The notes beneath the pieces were generated by a model. It was not told the origin of the DNA and made no database searches. It worked only from the letters and a program-made list of their open reading frames with translations. Below, piece after piece: positions 7,685 through 15,789 of a DNA stretch of 55,213 nt. The DNA comes from Ruminococcus sp. (lineage in GTDB: Bacteria > Bacillota > Clostridia > Oscillospirales > Ruminococcaceae). The DNA lies in NCBI GenBank assembly GCA_017470905.1, contig JAFUXL010000018.1:1-55213 (forward strand), written 5' to 3'. A program made the position numbers and the translations under genes. The stretch's first letter is position 1. Each line of letters opens with the position of its first letter.

Positions 7685-8386
7685 GTGAAATATTGTGCTG
7701 TAGCTATAGTCATGATAATTGGTTTATTATTCTGTTTTCCGTCTTATGCATATGCGGAAAATTCAGTAAATGAAATCAGTCTGCCTGTGATAACTGTTGA
7801 CAGGAATGATGCTATTCCGGAAGATACAATATTCACGGTACACCTCGAAAATGTAACAGAAAATGCTCCTTTGCCGGATGAAAATGTTTTGCTCATGCTG
7901 AAAAACGAAAACAGAAATTTTGATGCCATTCTTTTTGATAAACCGGGCTATTATGAGTATCGCATATGGCAGGAAATTTGTCCTGACAAAAATATTGTGA
8001 CCGATACCACAGGATACCGTCTTGGAGTATATGTTATTTATAACAATGATAAGCTGCTGAATGAACTGACCTTATGGAAAGAAGACGAAAAAATCAAGAC
8101 AAATTCCATTGTATTTGAAAATGATTGTCTCGGTATCATAACCACAGCCGAAACTTCGTCCGCAACAACATCCAAAACCACTGTCGCTGCAAATAAAACC
8201 ACAACTGCTGTTACAGTTAAAACCGGCGAAAGCACAACAACTTCCGACGATGACAATAATAATATGAATATTTTTGAAACCATTTTTTCACCGCATACAG
8301 GGCAGGGTTCACCTGTGGGAATAATAATATGTTTGGTAATTGGTCTTGTGTTAATGATATTGTGTCATAGAAATAAAAATAATTGA
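7685..8386 (+). CDS. Minor pilin / basal anchor, FctB-like
   Basis: GTG 7685 is preceded by AAAGGAGGTG. The 233-residue product has a signal peptide ending AYA, a single beta-sandwich pilin domain (~28-155, with PGYYEYRIWQE at the position of the strand that holds the catalytic Glu in such domains), a Thr/Ser-rich linker (~158-200), an LPxTG-like motif SPHTG, a membrane span and the tail CHRNKNN. Size, domain content and last position in the operon match the FctB base pilin of FCT islands, which attaches the finished pilus to peptidoglycan. The sorting motif differs from VPxG of the other pilins, which fits a housekeeping sortase elsewhere attaching it. Confidence 0.75.
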   Translation: MKYCAVAIVMIIGLLFCFPSYAYAENSVNEISLPVITVDRNDAIPEDTIFTVHLENVTENAPLPDENVLLMLKNENRNFDAILFDKPGYYEYRIWQEICPDKNIVTDTTGYRLGVYVIYNNDKLLNELTLWKEDEKIKTNSIVFENDCLGIITTAETSSATTSKTTVAANKTTTAVTVKTGESTTTSDDDNNNMNIFETIFSPHTGQGSPVGIIICLVIGLVLMILCHRNKNN

Positions 8387-8411
8387 AATGATAATTGACT
8401 TTTGTACTGCA

Positions 8412-8446
8412 CAGCGGCTCTGTTACAATTCAGAGCCGCTGTTTTA
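8412..8446 (+). terminator. Terminator of pilus operon
   Basis: Perfect 11-bp stem CAGCGGCTCTG / CAGAGCCGCTG with an 8-base loop, followed by TTTTAT. Confidence 0.9.
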
Positions 8447-8492
8447 TAACATACTGACTGCTCCGTCTGTCAAATGTCATTTAACGCACGGG

Positions 8493-8534
8493 AAAAGCCG
8501 TAAATACGCTGTATCACGTATTTACGGCTTTTTT
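8493..8534 (+). terminator. Second tandem terminator, likely bidirectional
   Basis: Perfect 16-bp stem AAAAGCCGTAAATACG / CGTATTTACGGCTTTT with an 8-base loop, followed by more Ts. The A-run on the left arm would make it work on either strand. It insulates the pilus operon from the regulator operon. Confidence 0.9.
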
Positions 8535-8604
8535 GCCTTGTCCGGAAATATTCATTTTGCTTCGGCGGGCGGACATAAAAATTCAGAGAATTTTCAAAAA
8601 ACTA

Positions 8605-8661
8605 TTGACATTCACTGCCGTATCTGTTATACTGTATATAGATAGATATTAACAGTATAAC
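8605..8661 (+). promoter_or_regulatory. Promoter and palindromic operator of the gntR-ABC operon
   Basis: TTGACA (8605-8610) and TATACT (8628-8633) are 17 bases apart. A perfect 10-bp inverted repeat, GTTATACTGT (8626-8635) and ACAGTATAAC (8652-8661), overlaps the -10 box and the start region, 14 bases before the regulator ATG. This is a likely autoregulatory site of the GntR protein. Confidence 0.8.
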
Positions 8662-8674
8662 AGAGGAGCGTTCC

Positions 8675-9046
8675 ATGAAAATTGTTATCAAAAACAAATC
8701 CGACCTGCCAATCTATGAACAGATTGAACAGCAGATAAAAGCACAGATTTTAGACGGTACAGTCAGGGAGGACGAGCAGCTGCCGTCTATCCGACAGCTT
8801 GCCCGTGATTTGAAAATCAGTGTTATCACCACAACAAGGGTCTATAATGACCTTGCAGACGAGGGCTTTATCATTTCCGTTGCGGGAAAGGGCTATTTCA
8901 TCGCCCCAAGGAATAACGAGCTTTTGCGTGAGCGTATGCTTTATGAAATGGAAGAGGGGCTGGAAAAAGCCGTTGCCAACGGGAGAAATGCAGGACTGAC
9001 AGATGAAGAAATTATCACTGCACTCAAAAAATTTATGGAGGGTTAA
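8675..9046 (+). CDS. GntR-family transcriptional regulator, YtrA subfamily
   Basis: This 123-residue protein has a winged-helix GntR DNA-binding domain (residues ~10-77: PIYEQIEQQI, LPSIRQLARDL, TTTRVYNDLADEGF) and only a short C-terminal helix (~90-120) instead of a large effector domain, which defines the YtrA subfamily. Such proteins usually repress an adjacent ABC transporter operon and respond to cell-envelope antibiotics or related stress. SD GAGGAG precedes ATG 8675. The stop is one base before the ATPase start, so the operon is tightly coupled. A perfect palindrome over its promoter is the expected target. The inducer is unknown. Confidence 0.9.
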   Translation: MKIVIKNKSDLPIYEQIEQQIKAQILDGTVREDEQLPSIRQLARDLKISVITTTRVYNDLADEGFIISVAGKGYFIAPRNNELLRERMLYEMEEGLEKAVANGRNAGLTDEEIITALKKFMEG

Positions 9047-9047
9047 T

Positions 9048-9932
9048 ATGGAAAATATTTTGGAGATTAACGGACTTTGTAAGTCATATGAGGATTTCGC
9101 ATTGAAGGATGTGAGCTTTTCACTGCCAAAGGGATTTATTATGGGATTTGTCGGAGAGAACGGCTCAGGCAAGACCACGACAATCCGTGCAATTCTCAAT
9201 ATGGCAAAAATTGACGGCGGTAAAATCAGCGTATTCGGGCTGGACAGTGTAACCGATACCATTGCCGTTAAAGAGCGTCTGGGGGTGGTATTTGACAGCC
9301 TGTACCTTGCGGAGCATCTGAATGTCAGACAGATTGAACAGCAGCTAAAGCCCTTCTACAGGGACTGGGACAGCGGTGAATTTTTCAGCCGTATCAGGGA
9401 ATTTGATTTGCCCGATAACAGGAAAGTCGGCGATTTTTCCAAGGGCATGAAAATGAAACTGATGATTGCCATTGCTCTTTCACACAAGGCGGAGCTTATA
9501 ATTCTGGACGAGCCAACAAGCGGTCTTGACCCTGTTGCCCGTGATGAACTGCTTGACATTCTTGCGGAGTATATCGAGGACGAAAACAGGGGAGTATTAT
9601 TTTCCACACACATCACTGCCGATGTTGAGCGTATTGCCGATTATGTGACTATTCTCCACAACGGCAGGGTCTGGTATACAGGAACCAAGGACGAACTGTC
9701 AGAAAGCTATGCTGTTGTCAAGGGGGCAGAGGAGGATATTCCGTCCGCACTGAAAGAAAAACTGATTGGTTTCCATGCCTATCGCAACGGTTTTGATGCA
9801 CTTATCAGGACATATGACCTTGCAGGTATTTCCAGTTCTCTCGAATATGAAAAAGCAAGCATTGATGAAATTCTCGTCTACATTGCAAAGGAGGATAAGC
9901 ATGAGAGACATTCTGAACGTAATGCGGTTTGA
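9048..9932 (+). CDS. ABC-2 type transporter ATP-binding protein
   Basis: Start ATG 9048 directly follows the regulator stop, with GGAGGG just upstream; a longer frame from 9003 would overlap the regulator. The 294-residue protein has Walker A GENGSGKTT, signature FSKGMKMKL, Walker B LIILDEP and switch His STH, followed by a ~70-residue C-terminal extension. It powers the two adjacent ABC-2 permeases, probably for export of a peptide, lipid or antibiotic. The last 32 bases overlap the first permease gene. Confidence 0.92.
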   Translation: MENILEINGLCKSYEDFALKDVSFSLPKGFIMGFVGENGSGKTTTIRAILNMAKIDGGKISVFGLDSVTDTIAVKERLGVVFDSLYLAEHLNVRQIEQQLKPFYRDWDSGEFFSRIREFDLPDNRKVGDFSKGMKMKLMIAIALSHKAELIILDEPTSGLDPVARDELLDILAEYIEDENRGVLFSTHITADVERIADYVTILHNGRVWYTGTKDELSESYAVVKGAEEDIPSALKEKLIGFHAYRNGFDALIRTYDLAGISSSLEYEKASIDEILVYIAKEDKHERHSERNAV

Positions 9933-10617
9933 TTTCCTCACCGCAAAGCCGTTAGCCATTGGCGGAATGATATTCACTGTTTTGATATTCGGCATACTGA
10001 GTATGTTGTTTTCGCCGATTATCGCCGTTTATATCACATTTTCCTCAATGGTGTTTGTGATACCCTTGCAGGGCATTGCAGATAAAAACGGATTTAATAA
10101 ACTCTACGGCATTCTTCCGGTTAAGAGAAAAAATATTACAAGAGCGAGATTTATTTACATCTTTCTGGTGCATTTTCTGACGGAGTTGCTGGAAGCTGTG
10201 ATTATCTGCATTGCAAAATTTGCTGAATTATATAAAATTCTTCCAAATCAAAACAGCGAAACCATGCAGATGGTGAAAAACAGTTTTGCAGATACACGAA
10301 CAACTTTACTGGCATTGTTCGGAATATTTACATTGCTTTGTCTTCTGTTCGCTTTTATGGAAATGATGGGGCAGATATTCGGCAGAGAGAATGAATTTAA
10401 AATCATCATGATAACGCTGGGCATACTGGCTTTGATTGCGTTCGGGTTTTCGGTTCTCTCTGAACATGACCTGATACCGGTGGTAAAATTGCCGGGCTTG
10501 CCGTATACTGTTTCAGGTATGGTGAAACTGGGCATAGCGGCGAATGCTGTCATATTTGTGATATGCCTGTTATTTGGCGAAATCACGGCTAATAAACTCG
10601 CAAGGCGTGAACTCTGA
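9901..10617 (+). CDS. ABC-2 type permease
   Basis: ATG 9901 is preceded by AAGGAGG and overlaps the ATPase gene; upstream ATGs in the same frame lie inside that gene without a ribosome site. The 238-residue protein has about six hydrophobic segments (around residues 22-55, 95-112, 135-155, 168-185 and 208-228) and an early cytoplasmic loop NGFNKLYGILPVKRKNITRAR. This loop type is seen in small ABC-2 permeases next to YtrA regulators. It forms the membrane channel with the next gene. Confidence 0.85.
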   Translation: MRDILNVMRFDFLTAKPLAIGGMIFTVLIFGILSMLFSPIIAVYITFSSMVFVIPLQGIADKNGFNKLYGILPVKRKNITRARFIYIFLVHFLTELLEAVIICIAKFAELYKILPNQNSETMQMVKNSFADTRTTLLALFGIFTLLCLLFAFMEMMGQIFGRENEFKIIMITLGILALIAFGFSVLSEHDLIPVVKLPGLPYTVSGMVKLGIAANAVIFVICLLFGEITANKLARREL

Positions 10618-10629
10618 GGAGGTTCAGAA

Positions 10630-11442
10630 ATGGATAAGAACTATCAAACAAAGATACTTGATTTAATCCGTACAGATTTAATCACCATAAACGGAGGGAA
10701 GAACAATCTGAAAATAGTCACCATATTAATGGCACTGCTTTTCGGAGGACTGGGCTTTCTGTTTTCGCCGCTTATGGGGTTATATGTACCATTGGTAATC
10801 AGCACATTTTTTGTGCCGATGCTGTTTCAGAACGAGATGAAATATCACAGCGAAAAGATGTTTGCAATATTGCCGATTGAACGGAAGGATTTGGTGCGTT
10901 CCCGGTTTATCATGTCTATCGTGCTGTATCTTGTATGTGCAGCGGTGTTTTATTTGCTTATGCTGATTTCCCTCAAATTAAAGCCGTATTATATGATGTA
11001 CGGGGAAGATGCCTCAAATATGGACATTATCAGATTGCTTGCACAGAATACTGACGGAAGCATGACAGAACTGGGTATTTTCAATCTGCTGTATTTCTTG
11101 GCATTTTCGTTCGGATTTATGTTAATATCGGGAAATCTGCGGAAATATTTCAAGGACAGCAAAGCCTTTGATGCCACGTTGTCAGGCGGACTGAAAAAAG
11201 CCAAAAAGCGTGACTATTACTATGCTTTTATTGTATTTGCGGTCATTACAGTAATCGTCCTTGGTATTACAGATGTCCTGCCCGTCAGAAATGCAGTTGT
11301 TCCTTTTTTACAGCTTTTCATACAGCTTGCGCAGATTGCAAACGGCTTTCTGCTTGGTGCAGTATTTGTGACGGTGGCAGTATTTTCGACAATTTACAAA
11401 TACATCTGTGCGATGCTTGAATATGATGAAAAGGAACTGTAA
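10630..11442 (+). CDS. ABC-2 type permease, paralogue of the preceding gene
   Basis: This 270-residue six-TM protein starts 12 bases after the previous gene with SD GAGGAGG. It shares the same plan as its neighbour, including FSPLMGLYVPL near the start and a loop EKMFAILPIERKDLVRSRF that aligns with NKLYGILPVKRKNITRARF. The two permeases probably arose by duplication and form a heterodimer with the ATPase. Substrate unknown. Confidence 0.85.
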   Translation: MDKNYQTKILDLIRTDLITINGGKNNLKIVTILMALLFGGLGFLFSPLMGLYVPLVISTFFVPMLFQNEMKYHSEKMFAILPIERKDLVRSRFIMSIVLYLVCAAVFYLLMLISLKLKPYYMMYGEDASNMDIIRLLAQNTDGSMTELGIFNLLYFLAFSFGFMLISGNLRKYFKDSKAFDATLSGGLKKAKKRDYYYAFIVFAVITVIVLGITDVLPVRNAVVPFLQLFIQLAQIANGFLLGAVFVTVAVFSTIYKYICAMLEYDEKEL

Positions 11443-11454
11443 GGAGGGCTTTTT

Positions 11455-13326
11455 ATGAACAGAATATTTAAAAAATTTGTAACGGCTCTTTGTGCAGTAA
11501 TGGTATTTTTATCTCTCAGTGTTTCCGCAGTCCATGCAGATGAAGAAGAAGAAACAGTTTTTTTGCCTTCCGGAAAGGGTGTAAAGTGGTTTCAGTTACA
11601 AATGCAGATGACCGCTGACGAAAATAACAGTGAGGAACGTCTTTTTGCCTCTGCTGCGGTGGGACTGTTTCAGGGAGATGAAGTGCTGTATACCGGATAT
11701 TACGGGGAAACGGACATTGAAAATCAAATTCCTGCTGATGAAAATTCCGTCTATGAATGGGGCAGTATTTCCAAAACGCTGATATGGGTCAGTGCAATGC
11801 AGCTTTATGAACAGGGAAAGCTTGACCTTGACCGTGATGTCAGAGAATATCTCCCTGATAATTTCTTTCAGCATCTTTCCTATGATGAACCAATCACCAT
11901 GCTGAACCTGATGAACCATAATGCAGGCTGGCAGGAGACCACTTGTCCCATATGGGAAACGGATGAAAATACGATACTCCCTCTCGGTGAGGCATTGCAG
12001 GCGATTGAACCTGCACAAATTCACCGTCCGAATGAAGTGACCGCCTATTCCAACTACGGTGCGGCAGTTGCAGGATATGTCATTGAATGCATTACAGGTC
12101 AGGACTTCTGCGAATATGTTCACGAACATATCTTTGAACCGCTTGGAATGGAGCATACTGCACTCAATACCACACACAGCGACAATGCATGGGTTTATGA
12201 ACAGCGCAAAAAAATGAAAAGTTATCAGTTCTTTTTAGGAAACTGTGTTGACCTCGGAAGCTGTCTGAATTATGTTCCTGCTTATCCGGCAGGGGCGGCG
12301 ACAGGGACACTTACCGATTTGATGACCTATGCACAGGCTCTCGTGAATGATACTGCACCATTATTTCAGAACCCCGAAACACAGGAATTTTTATTCACGG
12401 GAACAGATTTCTACGGAGCGTCTGACATTCCCATATGTGCGCATGGCTTTTGGTGTGAGGAACACGCTGTCCGCACTTACGGTCATAACGGCGCAACAAC
12501 AGCAGGTCAGGCGGATATGATTTTTGACCTTGAGTCCAAAACAGGGCTGGTTGTCATGGTGAATGAACCAAACGGAAACTGGTATCTGAATTACGCTCCT
12601 GACATTGCATTCGGTGAGCTTCCGCCTGAAAAATATGTTTCGGGAACATCGGAACAGGCTGAATTGAACGGATACTATCTTCCTGCACGTTCTACTTATC
12701 GTGGAATGCTGAAGTTTATGCCTTATCTCAGCGCAGTTTCATTAAGTAACTCAGGAGATGCTGAAAAAATCGGCGATAATTTGTATCAGCTCAGGCATGA
12801 GGGATATATTGCAGACGAAACAGCAATTATTCTGGGGGAAAAGATTTATCCTGACGGCAGCACCGCACTGCAGCAGCCGTCTGTGGATTTAATTCATGAC
12901 AAATTCTATATTGTGAAATTATGCCTGTTCACAGTCTATGTTCTGTCGGCTGTGGCAGCCGTGTATCTCCTGCTCATTCGCCGAAAGTTGAAAAAACATG
13001 AAAAACGGACAATCTGTCACGGCACAGGGGTCATGACCGCAGGTCAGATTGCAAGGACGGTTTCTGTTTTGGCACTGCTTGGGACATATGTGGCTTATGC
13101 ACAGTTCAGCGGCGGTATTCCCTTCACAACAGGTGCTGTCCTCGGTATAATGCAAATGCTTTGTATTGCAGTGTGCGTCATATCTGCCGTCAGCTCCTGC
13201 ATTTCAATTCCGTCACACAAAAAAGAGAAAATGCTCGTCGTTCGTTATGTCCTGAATACAATCGGCTGTGTGCTGCCCATTCTTGCGGTTCTGTATTTTG
13301 AGATGTACAGATTTTGGGGCTGTTGA
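11455..13326 (+). CDS. Membrane-anchored serine hydrolase (beta-lactamase/PBP class C fold)
   Basis: This 623-residue protein has a signal peptide (~1-29), a beta-lactamase-family domain (~60-400) and about four C-terminal membrane spans (~485-620). All three active-site motifs are present: SxxK as S104-I-S-K107, YxN as Y198-S-N200 and HxG as H344-N-G346. Members act as D-Ala peptidases, esterases or peptide hydrolases on the outer face of the membrane. It begins 12 bases after the second permease, with SD AAGGAGG, so it belongs to the regulator-ABC operon. The pairing of an exporter with an external serine hydrolase suggests detoxification or processing of an envelope-active compound, which is inference. 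Confidence 0.85.
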   Translation: MNRIFKKFVTALCAVMVFLSLSVSAVHADEEEETVFLPSGKGVKWFQLQMQMTADENNSEERLFASAAVGLFQGDEVLYTGYYGETDIENQIPADENSVYEWGSISKTLIWVSAMQLYEQGKLDLDRDVREYLPDNFFQHLSYDEPITMLNLMNHNAGWQETTCPIWETDENTILPLGEALQAIEPAQIHRPNEVTAYSNYGAAVAGYVIECITGQDFCEYVHEHIFEPLGMEHTALNTTHSDNAWVYEQRKKMKSYQFFLGNCVDLGSCLNYVPAYPAGAATGTLTDLMTYAQALVNDTAPLFQNPETQEFLFTGTDFYGASDIPICAHGFWCEEHAVRTYGHNGATTAGQADMIFDLESKTGLVVMVNEPNGNWYLNYAPDIAFGELPPEKYVSGTSEQAELNGYYLPARSTYRGMLKFMPYLSAVSLSNSGDAEKIGDNLYQLRHEGYIADETAIILGEKIYPDGSTALQQPSVDLIHDKFYIVKLCLFTVYVLSAVAAVYLLLIRRKLKKHEKRTICHGTGVMTAGQIARTVSVLALLGTYVAYAQFSGGIPFTTGAVLGIMQMLCIAVCVISAVSSCISIPSHKKEKMLVVRYVLNTIGCVLPILAVLYFEMYRFWGC

Positions 13327-13345
13327 GCAAATTTTTAAAACCGGC

Positions 13346-13374
13346 TTGCAATTCTCTCCGTGATATGTTATAAT
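13346..13374 (+). promoter_or_regulatory. Upstream promoter of the leuA leader (TTGCAA-17-TATAAT)
   Basis: TTGCAA 13346-13351 and TATAAT 13369-13374, 17-base spacing. It lies 67 bases upstream of a second, stronger promoter. Confidence 0.55.
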
Positions 13375-13412
13375 AATCACAGACAGCATAAAAAAATTTT
13401 TTCCGAAAACAC

Positions 13413-13441
13413 TTGACAAATCAGAAAATATGTAGTATAAT
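13413..13441 (+). promoter_or_regulatory. leuA: Main leuA promoter (TTGACA-17-TATAAT)
   Basis: Perfect hexamers at 13413-13418 and 13436-13441 with 17-base spacing, placed just upstream of the T-box leader. Confidence 0.85.
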
Positions 13442-13454
13442 ACGGATTAATACA

Positions 13455-13738
13455 TGAAAATGCGATGACGGGAACAAAAGCCTTGAATGTTTTCACAGAG
13501 AGCTGCCGTGCGGTGAAAGGCAGTATAACGTAAAAGGTCATAACTCCTCCCTGAGCAGTCGGCTGAAAGCTCTGATTTTTAATCGTGCGATTAGGTCTGA
13601 ACGGGTTCTCCCGTTACAGAGATATGTGTTTTATGACACAGATGAGTGGGTGTATTCGTACACCAAGAAGAGTGGTACCACGGAGTATAGTCATAACTTC
13701 GTCTCTTCCATGCCTTGCATGGGGGAGATTTTTTTATC
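13455..13738 (+). ncRNA. T-box leader riboswitch, leucine-specific, controlling leuA
   Basis: The region has the full T-box order. Stem I carries the AGAGAG and GGTGAAAGGCAG segments (13496-13524). A specifier-loop candidate AACTCC (13542-13547) presents CTC, a leucine codon. The T-box AGAGTGGTACCACGGAG lies at 13669-13685, and a terminator GTCTCTTCCATGC / GCATGGGGGAGAT with a T-run lies at 13701-13738. The UGGU of the T-box can pair with ACCA, the 3' end expected of tRNA-Leu with discriminator A. When uncharged tRNA-Leu binds, the antiterminator forms and leuA is transcribed. The next codon is also CTC, so the exact specifier phase is uncertain, but both readings give Leu. Confidence 0.93.
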
Positions 13739-13754
13739 CTCCAAAAGGCTTAAA

Positions 13755-13789
13755 TTAATTCATAATTCAGAATGCATAATTCTGAATAA
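13755..13789 (+). repeat. AT-rich palindromic repeat, copy 1
   Basis: TAATTCATAATTCAGAATG and its near-mirror ATAATTCTGAAT follow the T-box terminator. It belongs to the dispersed family built from ATTCATAATTCATAATGCAT. Confidence 0.7.
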
Positions 13790-13885
13790 AAAGGGGGCTT
13801 GGGGGATAAGCCGCCCCTTGCGCTGAGAGTGAACGGAGCGTAGCGCAGTGAACGAAAGCGCAAGGGGCGGCGTTCCCCCATTCCC
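13790..13885 (+). repeat. Long hairpin repeat, family 1, copy 1 (upstream of leuA)
   Basis: Perfect 15-bp arms GCCGCCCCTTGCGCT (13810-13824) and AGCGCAAGGGGCGGC (13857-13871) enclose a 32-base loop containing two GTGAACG motifs. Outer arms GGGGGA and TTCCCCC extend the stem. It ends 17 bases before the leuA start and leaves the ribosome site free. Confidence 0.85.
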
Positions 13886-13901
13886 GAATGGAGGATTTTT
13901 T

Positions 13902-15569
13902 ATGAAGAATATCGAAAAGTACAAAAGACAGTTTTTCGAAGCACCAAAAACAGCTATGAAATGGGCTGAAAAGTCATACATAGACAAGGCTCCCCTCTGG
14001 TGCAGTGTCGATTTGAGAGACGGCAATCAGGCACTTATCACACCGATGAGTCTTGACGAGAAGCTTGAATTTTTCAGGGAACTCGTCAGAATAGGCTTCA
14101 AGGAGATAGAGATAGGCTTTCCCGCCGCCTCTGAAACGGAATATGATTTTTGCCGCATACTTATTGAACATGACATGATACCCGATGATGTGACAATACA
14201 GGTACTCACGCAGTCGAGGGAACATATAATCGAAAAGACCTTTGAGGCACTAAGGGGCTGCAAGAATGCAATAGTACATCTCTACAATTCGACATCTCTT
14301 GCGCAGAGGGAGCAGGTTTTCCGCAAAAACAGGGAGGAAATCAAGGAAATTGCCGTATACGGCGCAAGGCTTTGCAAGGAATACCGTGAAAAATACGAAG
14401 GAAATTTCAGATTTGAATACTCTCCCGAAAGCTTCACGGGAACAGAACCCGAATACGCACTCGAAGTCTGCAATGCCGTACTCGATGTATGGCAGCCGAC
14501 AGAAAACGATAAGGTAATAATCAATCTCCCCGTTACGGTACAGCTTTCAATGCCCCATGTATATGCCAATCAGGTTGAATATATATGCGATAATATAAAA
14601 TACAGGGAGAATGTGATAATATCGCTCCATCCGCACAATGACAGGGGCTGTGCGGTTGCCGATACTGAAATGGGACTTCTTGCGGGAGCAGACAGGGTTG
14701 AGGGAACTCTTTTCGGAAACGGCGAAAGAACGGGAAATGTTGATATTATAACCCTTGCCATGAATATGTATTCCCAGGGAGTTGACCCCTGTCTTGATTT
14801 CAGTGACATACCTGCCGTAACGGAAATATACACAAAGCTCACGGGAATGAATGTCAGTGAAAGACAGCCCTATTCGGGAAAGCTTGTCTTTGCGGCATTC
14901 AGCGGTTCACATCAGGATGCTATCGCAAAGGGCATGAAATGGAGAGAAGAGGGTCACAGCGAACACTGGACAGTGCCTTATCTTCCGCTTGATCCCGAAG
15001 ATGTCGGCAGGGAATATTCTGCGGACGTAATAAGGATAAACAGTCAGTCGGGCAAGGGCGGCATAGGCTATATACTCGAAACGAGATACGGCTATAATCT
15101 CCCGAAGAAAATGTGTGAAAGTCTAGGCTACAAGGTCAAGAGCATTTCCGACCACCAGCACAAGGAACTCATGCCCGATGAAGTATATAATATATTCAGG
15201 GAAAACTATGTCGATATAATCAGCCCGATAAATATAATCGAAACGCATTTCGTGCAGAAAAACGGCATACAGGCGATAGTCAGCTTTGAATACAACGGCA
15301 GGAATGTGACAGCCTCCGACACGGGAAACGGCCGTCTTGATGCGGTAAGCAATGCGCTGCGTTCGTATACGGGGGCGGACTATAATATCAATACATATTC
15401 CGAACACGCACTCGAAGTCGGTTCAGCCTCCAAAGCCGTGTCCTATGTGGAGATAACATCTTCTGACGGACAGAGCTTCTGGGGTACGGGAATAGACAAT
15501 GATATTATAACCTCCTCCGTCAAGGCACTTGTAAGTGCGGTCAATAATATGATTAATATGGGAGCATAA
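13902..15569 (+). CDS. leuA: 2-isopropylmalate synthase
   Basis: First committed step of leucine synthesis: acetyl-CoA plus 2-ketoisovalerate to 2-isopropylmalate. The 555-residue product has the HMGL-like TIM barrel (CSVDLRDGNQAL at ~30-41, metal ligands in HPHNDRG at ~246-252, FGNGERTGNVD) and a C-terminal regulatory domain (~420-555) that in the family binds leucine. Length and the DLRDGNQALITPM motif fit the long type related to yeast and actinobacterial enzymes. ATG 13902 has SD GGAGG; the longer frame from 13848 would begin inside the repeat hairpin. It is controlled by the leucine T-box leader upstream. ilvB follows after 220 bases with its own promoter. Confidence 0.96.
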   Translation: MKNIEKYKRQFFEAPKTAMKWAEKSYIDKAPLWCSVDLRDGNQALITPMSLDEKLEFFRELVRIGFKEIEIGFPAASETEYDFCRILIEHDMIPDDVTIQVLTQSREHIIEKTFEALRGCKNAIVHLYNSTSLAQREQVFRKNREEIKEIAVYGARLCKEYREKYEGNFRFEYSPESFTGTEPEYALEVCNAVLDVWQPTENDKVIINLPVTVQLSMPHVYANQVEYICDNIKYRENVIISLHPHNDRGCAVADTEMGLLAGADRVEGTLFGNGERTGNVDIITLAMNMYSQGVDPCLDFSDIPAVTEIYTKLTGMNVSERQPYSGKLVFAAFSGSHQDAIAKGMKWREEGHSEHWTVPYLPLDPEDVGREYSADVIRINSQSGKGGIGYILETRYGYNLPKKMCESLGYKVKSISDHQHKELMPDEVYNIFRENYVDIISPINIIETHFVQKNGIQAIVSFEYNGRNVTASDTGNGRLDAVSNALRSYTGADYNINTYSEHALEVGSASKAVSYVEITSSDGQSFWGTGIDNDIITSSVKALVSAVNNMINMGA

Positions 15570-15581
15570 AATTAATTTCTT

Positions 15582-15608
15582 TATCTCTCCGCCGCAGGCG
15601 GAGAGATA
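15582..15608 (+). repeat. GC palindrome, family 3, after leuA
   Basis: TATCTCTCCGCC and GGCGGAGAGATA form a perfect 12-bp stem with a GCA loop. No U-run follows, so termination is doubtful; it may protect or process the mRNA 3' end. Confidence 0.7.
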
Positions 15609-15690
15609 CGCAAATCTCCATATTTTTCTTACTCGGACGGATAAATTAAGAAAAAATATAAAAATTTCTGTGCATTATGAAAAAATACCC

Positions 15691-15729
15691 CTTTACAGTA
15701 TTGATTTTGAGCGTGTAAAGTGTTATAAT
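15691..15729 (+). promoter_or_regulatory. ilvB: ilvB promoter with overlapping inverted repeat
   Basis: TTGATT (15701-15706) and TATAAT (15724-15729), spacing 17. CTTTACA (15691-15697) and TGTAAAG (15714-15720) form an inverted repeat around the -35 box, a possible operator. Confidence 0.7.
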
Positions 15730-15789
15730 AGAATAAATCGGGAACAGTTCTTTCTGTTTCTCACAAATAAATAAGAAGGAAAATTTGAT

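Noticed and set aside
8388-8645. 85-codon frame after the pilus operon
   Set aside because: It covers two perfect tandem terminators and a promoter; no ribosome site.
11596-12177. 193-codon minus-strand frame opposite the serine hydrolase
   Set aside because: Antisense shadow of a gene with intact catalytic motifs.
13626-13826. Open frame across the T-box region
   Set aside because: It lies over the T-box antiterminator and terminator, and its end runs into repeats; no ribosome site.
13760-14026. Minus-strand frame over the hairpin repeat and leuA start, similar to one at 21826-22014
   Set aside because: The shared stretch is the reverse translation of the family 1 repeat, not a conserved protein.
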